Origin: Paenibacillus tarimensis
Lineage (GTDB): Bacteria; Bacillota; Bacilli; Paenibacillales; Paenibacillaceae
Assembly (NCBI RefSeq): GCF_021532315.1
Contig: NZ_JAKGAO010000007.1
Coordinates: 234,285 to 298,284, forward strand
Direction: 5' to 3'
Length of the DNA: 64,000 bases
The stretch's first letter is position 1. Each line of letters starts with the position of its first letter. The notes below the pieces were generated by a model. It did no database searches. It was not told the DNA's origin and worked only from the letters and a program-made list of their open reading frames with translations. Positions 1 to 7,877 of this stretch are shown here, piece after piece. The position numbers and the translations under genes were made by a program.

Positions 1-1
1 G

Positions 2-946
2 GCGGAAACGTACCCTGTCCGCTATGAAGATACGCCATCTTACCGGTATTTCCCCGGCAAGGAGGTTAGCGTAGAGTACAGGGAAGGGCTGTTTATCGGT
101 TACCGGTATTTCGATACCGCAGATGTTCATGTCCGTTTCCCATTCGGATTCGGGCTTAGTTATACAACGTTTGAATACTCCGATCTTGAGGCAGGAGAGG
201 ATGGCGTCAGCTTTACCCTGACGAATACGGGCGAGATGGACGGAATGGAAATTGCGCAGCTGTACGTTGGATGCCAGTCCGCTTCAATTTTTAGACCCAA
301 GAAAGAATTGAAGGGCTTTGTCAAGGTATTCCTGCGCAAAGGGGAAAAGAAGCGTGTAACCATCGCGTTTGATGACAAAACATTCCGTTACTTTAATGTG
401 AAGACCGATAAGTGGGAAGTTGAAGAAGCGGATTACTCGGTTATGATCGGCGCATCCAGCTCGGATATTCGACTGGAGAAAACCTTGTTCGTGAAAGGTA
501 CGGGAGCACCGCTTCCTTACGACAAGGAAAAGCTGCCGACGTATTATTCCGGTAAAACCAATAACGTGGAAATCCATGAATTTGAAGCTTTGCTCGGTCG
601 TAAAGTGCCTGTGTCCACCTGGGATCGAACCAAGCCCCTCGGGTATAACGACACGATTGCACAGTGTCAGTATGCCAAGGGCGGATTGGCGAGGTTGGCC
701 TTCCATCTGCTTTCTTTCGCTTATTGGTTCCTGAGAAAAATCGGTAAACGAGATACGGCGAACCTGATCATGATGTCCGTCTATCACATGCCTTTCAGAG
801 GGGTTTCCCGAATGACTGGCGGCGCGGTCAATATGCCGATGCTGGACGGAATCTTAATGATTGTAAACGGACATTTCTTTAAAGGTGCCCGCCATTTCAT
901 GAAGGAAAGAAAGAAGCTGGCCAGAAGCTCCGCAGGTAAGAAGTAA
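2..946 (+). CDS. GH3 family beta-glucosidase-like protein, C-terminal part (5' end outside window)
   Basis: The reading frame is open from base 2 and enters the window in mid-gene, so only the last ~314 residues are visible. They cover the end of the GH3 C-terminal domain (YREGLFIGYRY, FPFGFGLSYTTFEYSD), a fibronectin III-like domain (from about residue 66), and a tail with hydrophobic stretches (around FHLLSFAYWFLRKIGK and MPMLDGILMIVNG) ending in a basic segment. It aligns throughout with the C-terminus of the complete GH3 gene at 2849-5287, so the two are paralogs. The family removes beta-linked sugars from glycans or glycosides; the substrate cannot be told from sequence. The GtrA-like gene follows after 30 bp with its own AGGAGG, suggesting one operon. 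Confidence 0.9.
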   Translation, partial: AETYPVRYEDTPSYRYFPGKEVSVEYREGLFIGYRYFDTADVHVRFPFGFGLSYTTFEYSDLEAGEDGVSFTLTNTGEMDGMEIAQLYVGCQSASIFRPKKELKGFVKVFLRKGEKKRVTIAFDDKTFRYFNVKTDKWEVEEADYSVMIGASSSDIRLEKTLFVKGTGAPLPYDKEKLPTYYSGKTNNVEIHEFEALLGRKVPVSTWDRTKPLGYNDTIAQCQYAKGGLARLAFHLLSFAYWFLRKIGKRDTANLIMMSVYHMPFRGVSRMTGGAVNMPMLDGILMIVNGHFFKGARHFMKERKKLARSSAGKK

Positions 947-976
947 CATTGGGTCAAGCGGCATGAGGAGGCTAAT

Positions 977-1594
977 ATGAGTAATACAAATACAGGGTTC
1001 AAGCGTATAATTGATGGACCGGTCAATTTCTGGACAAAATACAAGCAAAATCACCCGAACACTGCGCAATTCATTGTTTTCTTTATGCTGAGCAACGGGA
1101 TTACCCTACTGCAGCTTATCATGATGCCCGTATTTAAGATGATGTTTGCGAAGACTTCCCTGGTTGATATCAACTTTCAAACCTTGCAGTTCGGACAAAA
1201 CTTCGACGGAACTCCTTATTATGTTTTTGATTATGCTTCAGGGGCCTTATCAGCTGGCGGAGGCGGAGGGCTTGCCTATTTTCTGGCCGTGCAGATTACG
1301 ATCGCTATTGCTCAAGTGATTAATTTTTTTGCACAGCGGAGAATTACATTCAAATCTAATACTAACATCTGGAAGGCTGCTTTCTGGTATCTCGTTGCTT
1401 ATATTCTAATTACCATTGGTGCTGCTGCGGCTCAAGGATTCTACAAAGCCCCGATCTACAATCTGTTCATGAACACTTGGGGGATGGGCTCTGTCGGTGA
1501 AACAACCGCGGACGTTATCACGATGATTATTAACAGTGCGATTTCCTTCTGGATTTTCTACCCGATTCTGAAGGTCATCTTTAAGCAAAAATGA
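977..1594 (+). CDS. GtrA-like multi-pass membrane protein
   Basis: The protein has 205 residues with about four hydrophobic segments (near residues 30-55, 90-110, 135-155 and 175-200). The motif NFFAQRRITFK before the third membrane segment is typical of GtrA proteins, which are thought to help move polyprenyl-phosphate-linked sugars across the membrane. The family is usually 120-150 residues; here there is an extra loop between the first two segments (about residues 55-85). AGGAGG lies 5 bp before the ATG. The stop overlaps a possible upstream ATG of the next gene, a family 2 glycosyltransferase, which is the expected partner of GtrA. The exact lipid-linked sugar is unknown. Confidence 0.8.
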   Translation: MSNTNTGFKRIIDGPVNFWTKYKQNHPNTAQFIVFFMLSNGITLLQLIMMPVFKMMFAKTSLVDINFQTLQFGQNFDGTPYYVFDYASGALSAGGGGGLAYFLAVQITIAIAQVINFFAQRRITFKSNTNIWKAAFWYLVAYILITIGAAAAQGFYKAPIYNLFMNTWGMGSVGETTADVITMIINSAISFWIFYPILKVIFKQK

Positions 1595-1620
1595 ATACCA
1601 GCGAAGAAGGTTGTGTAAGC

Positions 1621-2637
1621 ATGAAACTCTTATCAGTAGTAATTCCTTGTTATAATTCTCAAGACTATATGAGAATATGCATTGAGTCTCTCTTGCCGGG
1701 ACGTGAAGAAGTCGAGATTCTGATTGTCAATGACGGGTCTGCAGATGCAACGGCGGAGATTGCGGATGATTATGCTAGAAGATTCCCCACGATTGTAAAG
1801 GTAATCCATCAGGAAAATGGCGGGCATGGAGAGGCTGTGAATGCCGGCCTCAGGCATGCAACCGGACTGTTCTTCAAGGTAGTGGACAGCGATGACTGGG
1901 TGGATATGAGAGCCTATGACAAGGTTTTGCGACTTTTGAGGAGTTTTGCCGAAGAGAATAATGCTGTCGATATGCTGATCAGCAATTTTGTGTATGAGAA
2001 GGAAGGCGCGAAATACAAGAAGGTGATGAAATACGAAAATGTCCTTCCCGAGAATAAGGTATTTCAATGGGAGGATACCGAGTACTTCGGCAAAGGGCAG
2101 TATCTGATGATGCACTCAATCATCTATCGGACGCAGCTGCTTCGGGACTGCGGCTTGGAGCTCCCCAAGCATACCTTCTATGTAGACAACTTGTATGTCT
2201 ATAAGCCCCTCGCGCACGTAAAGAGGATCTACTATTTAAATGTCGATTTTTACCGCTATTTTATCGGCAGAGAGGATCAGTCGGTGAATGAGAGCGTGAT
2301 GATTCGCCGGATCGATCAGCAAATTAAAGTTAACAAGCTTATGATCGAGCAGGTTCAGCTGGACCACATCGATAATCCCAAGCTTAAACGGTACCTGCTC
2401 CACCATCTGGAGATCGTAACGGTCATTTCAGCCATCTTGTTAATCCGTTCGGGAACGAAGGAAAATCTGCAGAAGAAAAAAGAGCTGTGGCGATATCTTA
2501 AAGATCGAGATTCGGAGCTGTATCATAAATTAAGATATGGCTTGCTGGGCAATCTCATCCACCTACCGGGACGTTTCGGGCGAAGCATCTCTGTTGGCGC
2601 CTACAAAGTATCGCAAAAAATTATCGGATTTAATTAA
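1621..2637 (+). CDS. Family 2 glycosyltransferase
   Basis: The product starts MKLLSVVIPCYN, the standard GT2 beginning, followed by the nucleotide-sugar motif IVNDGSADAT and the acidic motif VDSDDWVD (about residues 88-95). The rest (EDQSVNESVM, C-terminal helices) fits WcaA/CpsI-like transferases of about 330-350 residues. An in-frame ATG at 1591 overlaps the GtrA stop, but the conserved N-terminus and a GAAGAAGG ribosome site favour 1621. It is likely cytoplasmic and membrane-associated, and probably loads or extends a lipid-linked or surface glycan together with the GtrA-like protein. The donor and acceptor are unknown. A strong hairpin follows the gene. Confidence 0.88.
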   Translation: MKLLSVVIPCYNSQDYMRICIESLLPGREEVEILIVNDGSADATAEIADDYARRFPTIVKVIHQENGGHGEAVNAGLRHATGLFFKVVDSDDWVDMRAYDKVLRLLRSFAEENNAVDMLISNFVYEKEGAKYKKVMKYENVLPENKVFQWEDTEYFGKGQYLMMHSIIYRTQLLRDCGLELPKHTFYVDNLYVYKPLAHVKRIYYLNVDFYRYFIGREDQSVNESVMIRRIDQQIKVNKLMIEQVQLDHIDNPKLKRYLLHHLEIVTVISAILLIRSGTKENLQKKKELWRYLKDRDSELYHKLRYGLLGNLIHLPGRFGRSISVGAYKVSQKIIGFN

Positions 2638-2667
2638 CTCCATACAAACCGCCTTAGCGCGGCAACA

Positions 2668-2699
2668 GAAAACAGGAAACGAGCCGGTTTCCTGTTTTC
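2668..2699 (+). terminator. Intrinsic terminator after GT2 gene
   Basis: A perfect 13-bp inverted repeat (GAAAACAGGAAAC with its complement) has a 6-nt loop and is followed by TTCTCTTTG. It closes the GH3-GtrA-GT2 unit. Confidence 0.85.
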
Positions 2700-2848
2700 T
2701 TCTCTTTGCAGCCAGTCGGGCCCATGCTGCACAGCTGTGTCATCATTAGTGCCAATAGCTCTGAATAGTAAATGTGTGCAATCTATTGTAGAATACTCTT
2801 ATGTCTATGACTTTATATAAGGAAGACTCTAAAAAAGAGGATCAGCGG

Positions 2849-5287
2849 ATGAGATATAAGGACATCATTGAGAAGATGACACTGGAAGAGAAGGCATATT
2901 TAATGTCGGGTAAAGATATTTGGCAAACCCAGGAGATTGAACGCCTCGGCATCAAGAGTATCTTTTTTGCAGATGGACCGCATGGAATCAGGAAGCAAGC
3001 GGCGGCGGCGAATAAGCTGGGCTTGAATGCAGGGATCCCGGCTACCTGCTATCCGACCGCGGCGACTGTAGCCAACAGCTGGAACCCGGACCTAGGCGAG
3101 AAGGTAGGAGAGTACCTGGGCGATGAAGCGTTATCGCATAAGGTGAATGTTCTGCTCGGACCTGGCGTAAACATGAAGCGGAACCCGCTGTGCGGCCGCA
3201 ACTTCGAGTACTATAGCGAGGATCCTTACCTTGCCGGTAAAATGGCTGCAAGCTATATAAGAGGGATACAGTCGCGGGGAATTTCTGCATGTGTGAAGCA
3301 TTTTGCCGCAAACAATCAGGAAAAAAGACGGATGTCTATCGATACGATCGTCGATGAAAGAACGCTGAGAGAAATATATCTGACCGCCTTTGAGATTGCC
3401 GTCAAGGAAGGCAGGACCAAGTCGATCATGACCTCTTATAACCGGCTGAACGGAAGCTACACCAACGAGAACATGCATCTCATGCAGGATATCCTCCGGG
3501 GGGAATGGGGATATAAGGGGACCGTCGTTACCGACTGGGGGGCAAGCAATGACAGGGTAGCTGGATTGCTTGCTGGCAATGAGCTGGAGATGCCGACTAC
3601 AAGAGGCGAAACCAATGAACAGATCATTCAGGCTGTGAAGGGCGGCGTTATTCAAGAGGAGTATCTGGATGAATGCGTCGACCGGCTGCTGGACCTTATC
3701 TTTACAACCGAAGAGGCCTTTCAGAAGCCGTACCTGAAATTCCAGGAGGAAAGGCATCATAGAGTATCCCAGAAGGTCGCGGAAGAGTCTATCGTACTGC
3801 TTAAGAACAAAGACCATATTCTGCCTTTGAAATTCGGACAGAAGGTTGCCGTCATAGGCGATTTTGCCCAGAATGCACGTTATCAGGGGGCGGGCTCGTC
3901 GCTTGTCAATCCGACCATATTGGATCATACCATGGATTGCTTCGAGGAATCGGGTCTCTACAGTATCGGATATGAACCGGGCTTTGAGCGTTACGGAAAG
4001 ACGAATAAGGAGAAAATAGAGAAGGCCAGCAAACTCGCCGAGCAAGCTGATGTGGTGCTGCTGTATATCGGTCTTGATGAAGTAACGGAGGCCGATGGCC
4101 TGGACAGGCAGAATATGCGGATTCCCGGAAACCAGATCGAGCTTCTCCATGCCATCCATAACGTGAACCCGAACATCGTAGCGATTCTCTCCTGCGGGTC
4201 CGCGGTAGAGATGCCCTGGATCGATAAGGTAAAGGGGCTGCTGCATGGTTATCTGGGCGGGCAGGCAGGGGCCAGAGCGATCCTGAGAGTGCTGTCAGGA
4301 GATGTGAATCCCTCCGGAAAATTAGCCGAAACCTACCCTCTTCGGTATGAGGACACGCCTTCCTGCCGTTACTTCCCGGGTGGTGAAACCAGCGTGGAAT
4401 ACAGAGAAGGCCTGTTTATCGGCTACCGGTATTATGGTACGGCGGATGTCGATGTCCTGTTTCCTTTCGGTTACGGACTCAGCTATACGACATTTGAATA
4501 CTCTGATATTCGGGTGGACCAGCGCGGCGTTACGTTCTCGCTCACCAATACCGGGAAGGTGGCGGGTATGGAGGTCGCCCAGCTTTATGTAGGCTGCGAG
4601 TCAGACGCGATCTTCAGATCAAGCAAGGAGCTGAAAGGCTTCAAGAAGGTGTTTATTAACGCCGGGGAAACCAAGACGGTAACCATACCTTTTGACGATA
4701 AGACCTTCCGTTATTTCAACGTGAAGACGAACAGATGGGAGATTGAAGAGGCTTATTACCGGATTATGGTCGGCGCCTCAAGCGCAGACATCAGGCTTAC
4801 CGGCAAGCTTTTTGTACCAGGTACAGGAGCCCCGCTTCCCTATGACAAGAAGAAGTACCCGTCGTACTATTCCGGGAAGGTGGGGGATGTTTCGGCCGAG
4901 GAATTTGAACATCTGCTGGGACGCAAGCTGCCTGTTTCGACCTGGGATCGCGAGCAGCCGCTTGGCTACAATGATACAATTGAGCAATGCCAGTATGCAA
5001 AAGGAGTTTTCGGGAGATTCCTGTTTCTGTCCGTTGCTTTTGCTTATTGGTTTCTCAAAAAAATCGGGAAGAGAAGTACGGCCAATCTCATTATGATGTC
5101 TGTTTATTATTTGCCGTTCAGGGGAATCAACAGGATGACTGCAGGCATTGTGACTATGCCAATGGTTGACGGATTGCTGCTGATGGTTAACGGGCGTTTC
5201 TTCAAAGGATTCATTCATCTGATAAGGGAATTCAAGAAGAGAAAGAAGCGGTCAGGTTCAGGAATAGAGATACCGGCAGCAGAATAA
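2849..5287 (+). CDS. GH3 family beta-glucosidase-like protein with C-terminal membrane-seeking tail
   Basis: About 812 residues. Order: GH3 N-terminal barrel (about 1-270) with the nucleophile motif VTDWGA (the Asp) and KHFAANNQE; GH3 C-terminal domain (about 310-560); fibronectin III-like domain (about 570-660); then a ~150-residue tail with LGRKLPVSTWD, two hydrophobic stretches (LFLSVAFAYWFLKKIG and PMVDGLLLMVNG) and a basic end. No signal peptide is visible, so it probably acts inside the cell, perhaps at the membrane face. ATG at 2849 is chosen because AAAGAGG lies 8 bp upstream; an in-frame ATG at 2801 has no ribosome site. It is a paralog of the partial gene at the window start and has its own terminator. 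The natural substrate is not deducible. Confidence 0.9.
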   Translation: MRYKDIIEKMTLEEKAYLMSGKDIWQTQEIERLGIKSIFFADGPHGIRKQAAAANKLGLNAGIPATCYPTAATVANSWNPDLGEKVGEYLGDEALSHKVNVLLGPGVNMKRNPLCGRNFEYYSEDPYLAGKMAASYIRGIQSRGISACVKHFAANNQEKRRMSIDTIVDERTLREIYLTAFEIAVKEGRTKSIMTSYNRLNGSYTNENMHLMQDILRGEWGYKGTVVTDWGASNDRVAGLLAGNELEMPTTRGETNEQIIQAVKGGVIQEEYLDECVDRLLDLIFTTEEAFQKPYLKFQEERHHRVSQKVAEESIVLLKNKDHILPLKFGQKVAVIGDFAQNARYQGAGSSLVNPTILDHTMDCFEESGLYSIGYEPGFERYGKTNKEKIEKASKLAEQADVVLLYIGLDEVTEADGLDRQNMRIPGNQIELLHAIHNVNPNIVAILSCGSAVEMPWIDKVKGLLHGYLGGQAGARAILRVLSGDVNPSGKLAETYPLRYEDTPSCRYFPGGETSVEYREGLFIGYRYYGTADVDVLFPFGYGLSYTTFEYSDIRVDQRGVTFSLTNTGKVAGMEVAQLYVGCESDAIFRSSKELKGFKKVFINAGETKTVTIPFDDKTFRYFNVKTNRWEIEEAYYRIMVGASSADIRLTGKLFVPGTGAPLPYDKKKYPSYYSGKVGDVSAEEFEHLLGRKLPVSTWDREQPLGYNDTIEQCQYAKGVFGRFLFLSVAFAYWFLKKIGKRSTANLIMMSVYYLPFRGINRMTAGIVTMPMVDGLLLMVNGRFFKGFIHLIREFKKRKKRSGSGIEIPAAE

Positions 5288-5288
5288 T

Positions 5289-5330
5289 AAAAGACACGAA
5301 TGATCGTATTCCGGATTATTCGTGTCTTTT
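5289..5330 (+). terminator. Intrinsic terminator after GH3 gene
   Basis: AAAAGACACGAAT pairs with ATTCGTGTCTTTT across a 16-nt loop and runs into TTTTTTAT. The A-rich 5' side means it may also work on the minus strand. Confidence 0.85.
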
Positions 5331-5532
5331 TTATATCTGATTATTAGCGGCACGGATAATTCATGAAAGTGTATTATTTCTGTTGGAATGCTAGGTCGGT
5401 CTTGTAGGGGAAAATCTGCTGTAATGGACAGGCTGAGCCGGATGATTTTATGTCTGTATAGGGGTCGAGGACAGATTTTTTTGTGAGGACAACTTCTAAA
5501 ATTGGGAAAAGTAACCATAATTCAGTGTAAGA

Positions 5533-5541
5533 TGTTATACT
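5533..5541 (+). promoter_or_regulatory. Extended -10 promoter of type I toxin gene
   Basis: TGTTATACT is a TGn extended -10 element with a near-consensus hexamer. No good -35 is seen 16-18 bp upstream, as is common with extended -10 promoters. It would give a start near 5548 and a ~60-nt leader before the toxin ATG. Confidence 0.55.
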
Positions 5542-5569
5542 AATAAGTAAGTACATAGATGGCTGGCAT

Positions 5570-5600
5570 AGGGCGGTCAGCTATTCTCCCAGAGGGGAGG
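5570..5600 (+). promoter_or_regulatory. Toxin mRNA leader: hidden ribosome site and long-range pairing sequence
   Basis: AGGGCGGTC (5570-5578) is perfectly complementary to GACCGCCCT (5693-5701) just after the toxin stop. Separately CTCCC (5586-5590) can pair with GGGAG (5595-5599), burying the GGGGAGG ribosome site in a small hairpin. Both are typical ways in which type I toxin mRNAs keep translation off until processed. Pairing is read from sequence; function is inferred. Confidence 0.5.
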
Positions 5601-5609
5601 TGAGAGGCC

Positions 5610-5693
5610 ATGGAGGTACATCAAGCTTTGACGCTGATGATTTCATTTGCGACTCTGGTTGTGATGGTACTTTCTTTTGATAAAAAGAAGTAG
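5610..5693 (+). CDS. Type I toxin peptide, holin-like (TxpA/BsrG-type), 27 residues
   Basis: The ORF encodes 27 residues beginning MEVHQALTLMISF, continuing with a single hydrophobic helix (LMISFATLVVMVLSF) and ending DKKK. This layout, with a few polar residues, one membrane span and a lysine-rich end, is that of small toxins annotated as putative holin-like toxins and of TxpA/BsrG peptides from Bacillus type I systems. Such peptides insert in the membrane and disturb it when their antisense RNA is missing. A strong GGGGAGGTGAG site precedes the ATG. The surrounding RNA signals (own promoter, plus-strand terminator, convergent promoter and terminator) support a complete toxin-antitoxin cassette in the otherwise gene-free stretch between 5.3 and 5.9 kb. 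Confidence 0.78.
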   Translation: MEVHQALTLMISFATLVVMVLSFDKKK

Positions 5694-5806
5694 ACCGCCC
5701 TCTGCAAAGGTATGCGGTCTACTTCCGATCGTAACCGTGTATTAGCCAACCGCCCTTGATAAGCGGCTGTGTACTGGGGTCGTGGATGCTGCAACATCCG
5801 CGATCC
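5680..5806 (-). ncRNA. Predicted antisense antitoxin RNA, convergent with toxin gene
   Basis: A minus-strand promoter (5813-5841) would start an RNA near 5806 that runs through a hairpin with a U-rich tail at 5725-5680 and ends inside the last codons of the toxin. It would thus be about 125 nt long and overlap the 3' end of the toxin mRNA, which is the layout of RatA against txpA. No RNA evidence is available; the boundaries are inferred from promoter and terminator only. Confidence 0.5.
5687..5725 (-). terminator. Terminator of antisense RNA, overlapping toxin stop codon
   Basis: The perfect 12-bp inverted repeat GAAGTAGACCGC / GCGGTCTACTTC is followed on the minus strand by TTTTTATC, giving an intrinsic terminator for right-to-left transcription. 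The plus strand has no T-run after it. Confidence 0.65.
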
Positions 5807-5812
5807 TTTGTT
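5777..5812 (+). terminator. Terminator of toxin mRNA
   Basis: GGGTCGTGGATG pairs with CATCCGCGATCC (12 bp with G-U wobbles) across a 6-nt loop and is followed by TTTGTT. It would end the toxin mRNA about 120 nt after the stop codon. Confidence 0.55.
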
Positions 5813-5841
5813 AGTTTACCACAGAGAATTTTGGCATGCAA
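5813..5841 (-). promoter_or_regulatory. Predicted promoter of antisense antitoxin RNA
   Basis: Reading right to left: TTGCAT, a 17-bp spacer, and an extended -10 TGGTAAACT. The -35 is weak, but the TGn element and exact 17-bp spacing make this the best promoter in the stretch. Confidence 0.45.
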
Positions 5842-5899
5842 TCAAAGTTATTGCAGTTTTGGAGTGATTAGGAATTTTTTTGTGAAGTGCCATAAAAAA

Positions 5900-5930
5900 G
5901 AAGAACGCCCGCCTATTGAGGGCGTTCTTC
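5900..5930 (-). terminator. Intrinsic terminator after telA
   Basis: GAAGAACGCCC and its perfect complement (11 bp, 9-nt loop) are followed on the minus strand by TTTTTT. It closes the glgC-xpaC-telA transcript. Confidence 0.85.
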
Positions 5931-5941
5931 TCGTGTCGCCT

Positions 5942-7057
5942 CTATGCTCCTGCACAGCTTGCCACCTCTGCAAGGCGGGATTTCAGCTCCTGCTCCATGG
6001 CGGCAAGCTCTGCTGCCGCTTCTTCGCGGTGCTGGCTGCCTTCCTGATAAATACGCATCGTATCCTCAAGCGCGCCGATAAGCTGATCGTGTACGCTGCG
6101 CAGCGTCTCTATGCCAATGAGTCCCTTGTCTCCGGCCGCCGCGACCTCAGCATTAAGCAGGCGGGCGCGTTCTGCACTTTCCTTCAGACTGCTCTCGATC
6201 GCATCCTTGATGCGGCCATGAAGGGCCAGGGCACGCGATGCACGCTCCTCTGCTACCCCCGTAATAAGATCCATCTTCCAGACGGGAATGAGCTGGTGAA
6301 GCACTGCCTGGATTTTATCAATCATCATCTGGGCACTATGCTGGAGCAGCCTGATTTTTGGCGCTTGCGCCAGTGACAGGTAGCGGGTCCGACGGAAGTC
6401 ATCCAGACGCGTCTCAAGGCGCTTGGCGAAGTTTGCCGTATCATTCAGCTGTTGGACGGCCCAAGGATCCTCAGCTTTATCGGCTTTCACCTTAAGGTCC
6501 GGCAGCTCTTCCTGGGTGATTTCCTGCAGACGCAGCTGGATAGCTGCAATATGCAGTTCAAGCTTTTTGTAGTAGCTGACGTTCTTCATAAGCACCTGCT
6601 CCAGCATGGCGATATCCTCTTCAAGGGTGTCATGCGCAAGCTCCAGCTTGGCCCGGACGGCCTCAACTTGAGCTTCAAGTGTGTTGGCTTTGAGAGCGGA
6701 GCGCTTGACGCGGTTAATCAGCCTGCTCACAGCCGGAATCGAGACGAGAAGCCTGCGCTGGCGTTCACGCTCCGTTCCGCTCGTGGGTATTTGCTGGATC
6801 TTCGATATCAGGTCTGTCATCAGTTCACCGATGTCGCCGGCATCCCTTGCACGAACATGGTCCAGAACGGTACTCGTGAACTCTGCAATCTCCTCCTGGA
6901 TGTCTGAGCCGAACCGGGAAACAGAAGAAGGGTCATCGGTTGCGAGAGCTGCTGCCAGCCGCCGGGCTTCCTGGTTGTCGCCTGCTTTAACAGTGTCGGG
7001 CAGCCAAGCCTGCTGAAGGGCTGTTGTATCTTCCATCCATGTCTGAGTTTGCTGCAT
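5942..7057 (-). CDS. TelA/YaaN-family toxic anion resistance protein
   Basis: The 371-residue product is almost entirely helical and charged, with long coiled-coil stretches and the TelA-family pattern around LISKIQQIPTSG, then LLVSIPAVSRLI and later KLELHIAAIQLRLQE and DLKVKADKAEDPWAVQQL. Family members were named for tellurite resistance, but their real role in Firmicutes is unclear; envelope stress has been suggested. AGGAGG lies before the ATG. It follows the xpaC-like gene by 16 bp, the same pair as xpaC-yaaN in Bacillus subtilis. A terminator follows. The family call is firm; the phenotype is not. Confidence 0.9.
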   Translation of the reverse strand: MQQTQTWMEDTTALQQAWLPDTVKAGDNQEARRLAAALATDDPSSVSRFGSDIQEEIAEFTSTVLDHVRARDAGDIGELMTDLISKIQQIPTSGTERERQRRLLVSIPAVSRLINRVKRSALKANTLEAQVEAVRAKLELAHDTLEEDIAMLEQVLMKNVSYYKKLELHIAAIQLRLQEITQEELPDLKVKADKAEDPWAVQQLNDTANFAKRLETRLDDFRRTRYLSLAQAPKIRLLQHSAQMMIDKIQAVLHQLIPVWKMDLITGVAEERASRALALHGRIKDAIESSLKESAERARLLNAEVAAAGDKGLIGIETLRSVHDQLIGALEDTMRIYQEGSQHREEAAAELAAMEQELKSRLAEVASCAGA

Positions 7058-7073
7058 AAGTCGATTCCTCCTG

Positions 7074-7862
7074 TCAGATGTTTAATCTGGCGAATGTAGT
7101 TCGGTCTCCGTCCGAATGGAGAGTGTGCTCGATCGTAGACAGCTCCAAGTCGAGCCGGATCAGATCCTGATGAAGCATCCGGTTCAAACGCTTGACGAAG
7201 CGTTTGTTCATCGCTTCGAGCATGTACTCAATACGTTTGACCATATATTCCATCTCTTGATTGTAGTAATGGCTATGTATGAGCCGGCTGTAATGGCTGC
7301 ATAGTCTGAGGGCGGTTGGAAGATCAAAGGAGTAGAAGCGCTTTGCAACCGGCAGTAGCCCGGGGTAATCACGCGTCTCTGATATGATCGAATCGGCTAT
7401 CCGGCACAGACGGTGTAGTCTATCGACTGCAGCCGGCTCGGCTAAGCCGTCCGCCATTTGGCGGATGGCGGCAACTTGATTCTCCGCTTCCGCTGCTGCC
7501 TGCACCGCCTGTTTATACAAGGGATGATCTTCGCGCCTGTTCTGATCTTCTGAAGCTTCAGGCCGCGGGGAGGACGCCGTTCCGGCGAATTCTTTATCCA
7601 TCTTACGGCTATGCCCCCTGCTGCCCGACAGGCTTGTCCAGAGCAAGAATATCAAGTAGCCGGCAAGGAGCAGGAAGACTGCCGGCGTTCCAAGTGCTGC
7701 CATCCATCCGCCTCCTTGGAATCCAGATTCAACCTGGAAGAGCTCAGGTGTTATATAGTTTGACATTAACCTGCTAACTTGCCATTGAATCACACTGATG
7801 TAAGCTCCCGGAATAGAAAAAAGAACGGCCTGCACAGACAATAGCGCGGCCGTTCTGGTCAT
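7074..7862 (-). CDS. xpaC: XpaC-like membrane protein (partner of TelA)
   Basis: 262 residues. Two hydrophobic segments (about 5-27 and 55-75) precede a charged linker and a helical C-terminal half with RLCRIADSIISETRDYPG and FYSFDLPTALRLC..YSRL, the XpaC pattern. B. subtilis xpaC was first found through hydrolysis of X-phosphate, but the biochemical role is not established. No good ribosome site precedes the ATG at 7862; an in-frame ATG at 7766 with a weak AGCAGG is an alternative that would drop the first membrane segment. The gene begins 15 bp after the glgC stop and ends 16 bp before telA, so the three are probably co-transcribed. Confidence 0.78.
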   Translation of the reverse strand: MTRTAALLSVQAVLFSIPGAYISVIQWQVSRLMSNYITPELFQVESGFQGGGWMAALGTPAVFLLLAGYLIFLLWTSLSGSRGHSRKMDKEFAGTASSPRPEASEDQNRREDHPLYKQAVQAAAEAENQVAAIRQMADGLAEPAAVDRLHRLCRIADSIISETRDYPGLLPVAKRFYSFDLPTALRLCSHYSRLIHSHYYNQEMEYMVKRIEYMLEAMNKRFVKRLNRMLHQDLIRLDLELSTIEHTLHSDGDRTTFARLNI

Positions 7863-7877
7863 TAGTCACGTAATGTT

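Noticed and set aside
2641-2760. A 70-residue plus-strand frame spanning the end of the GT2 gene and the gap
   Set aside because: It runs through the terminator hairpin and has no ribosome site or domain.
3131-4246. A 371-residue minus-strand open frame inside the GH3 gene
   Set aside because: Antisense to conserved GH3 coding sequence, no ribosome site and no recognisable domain.
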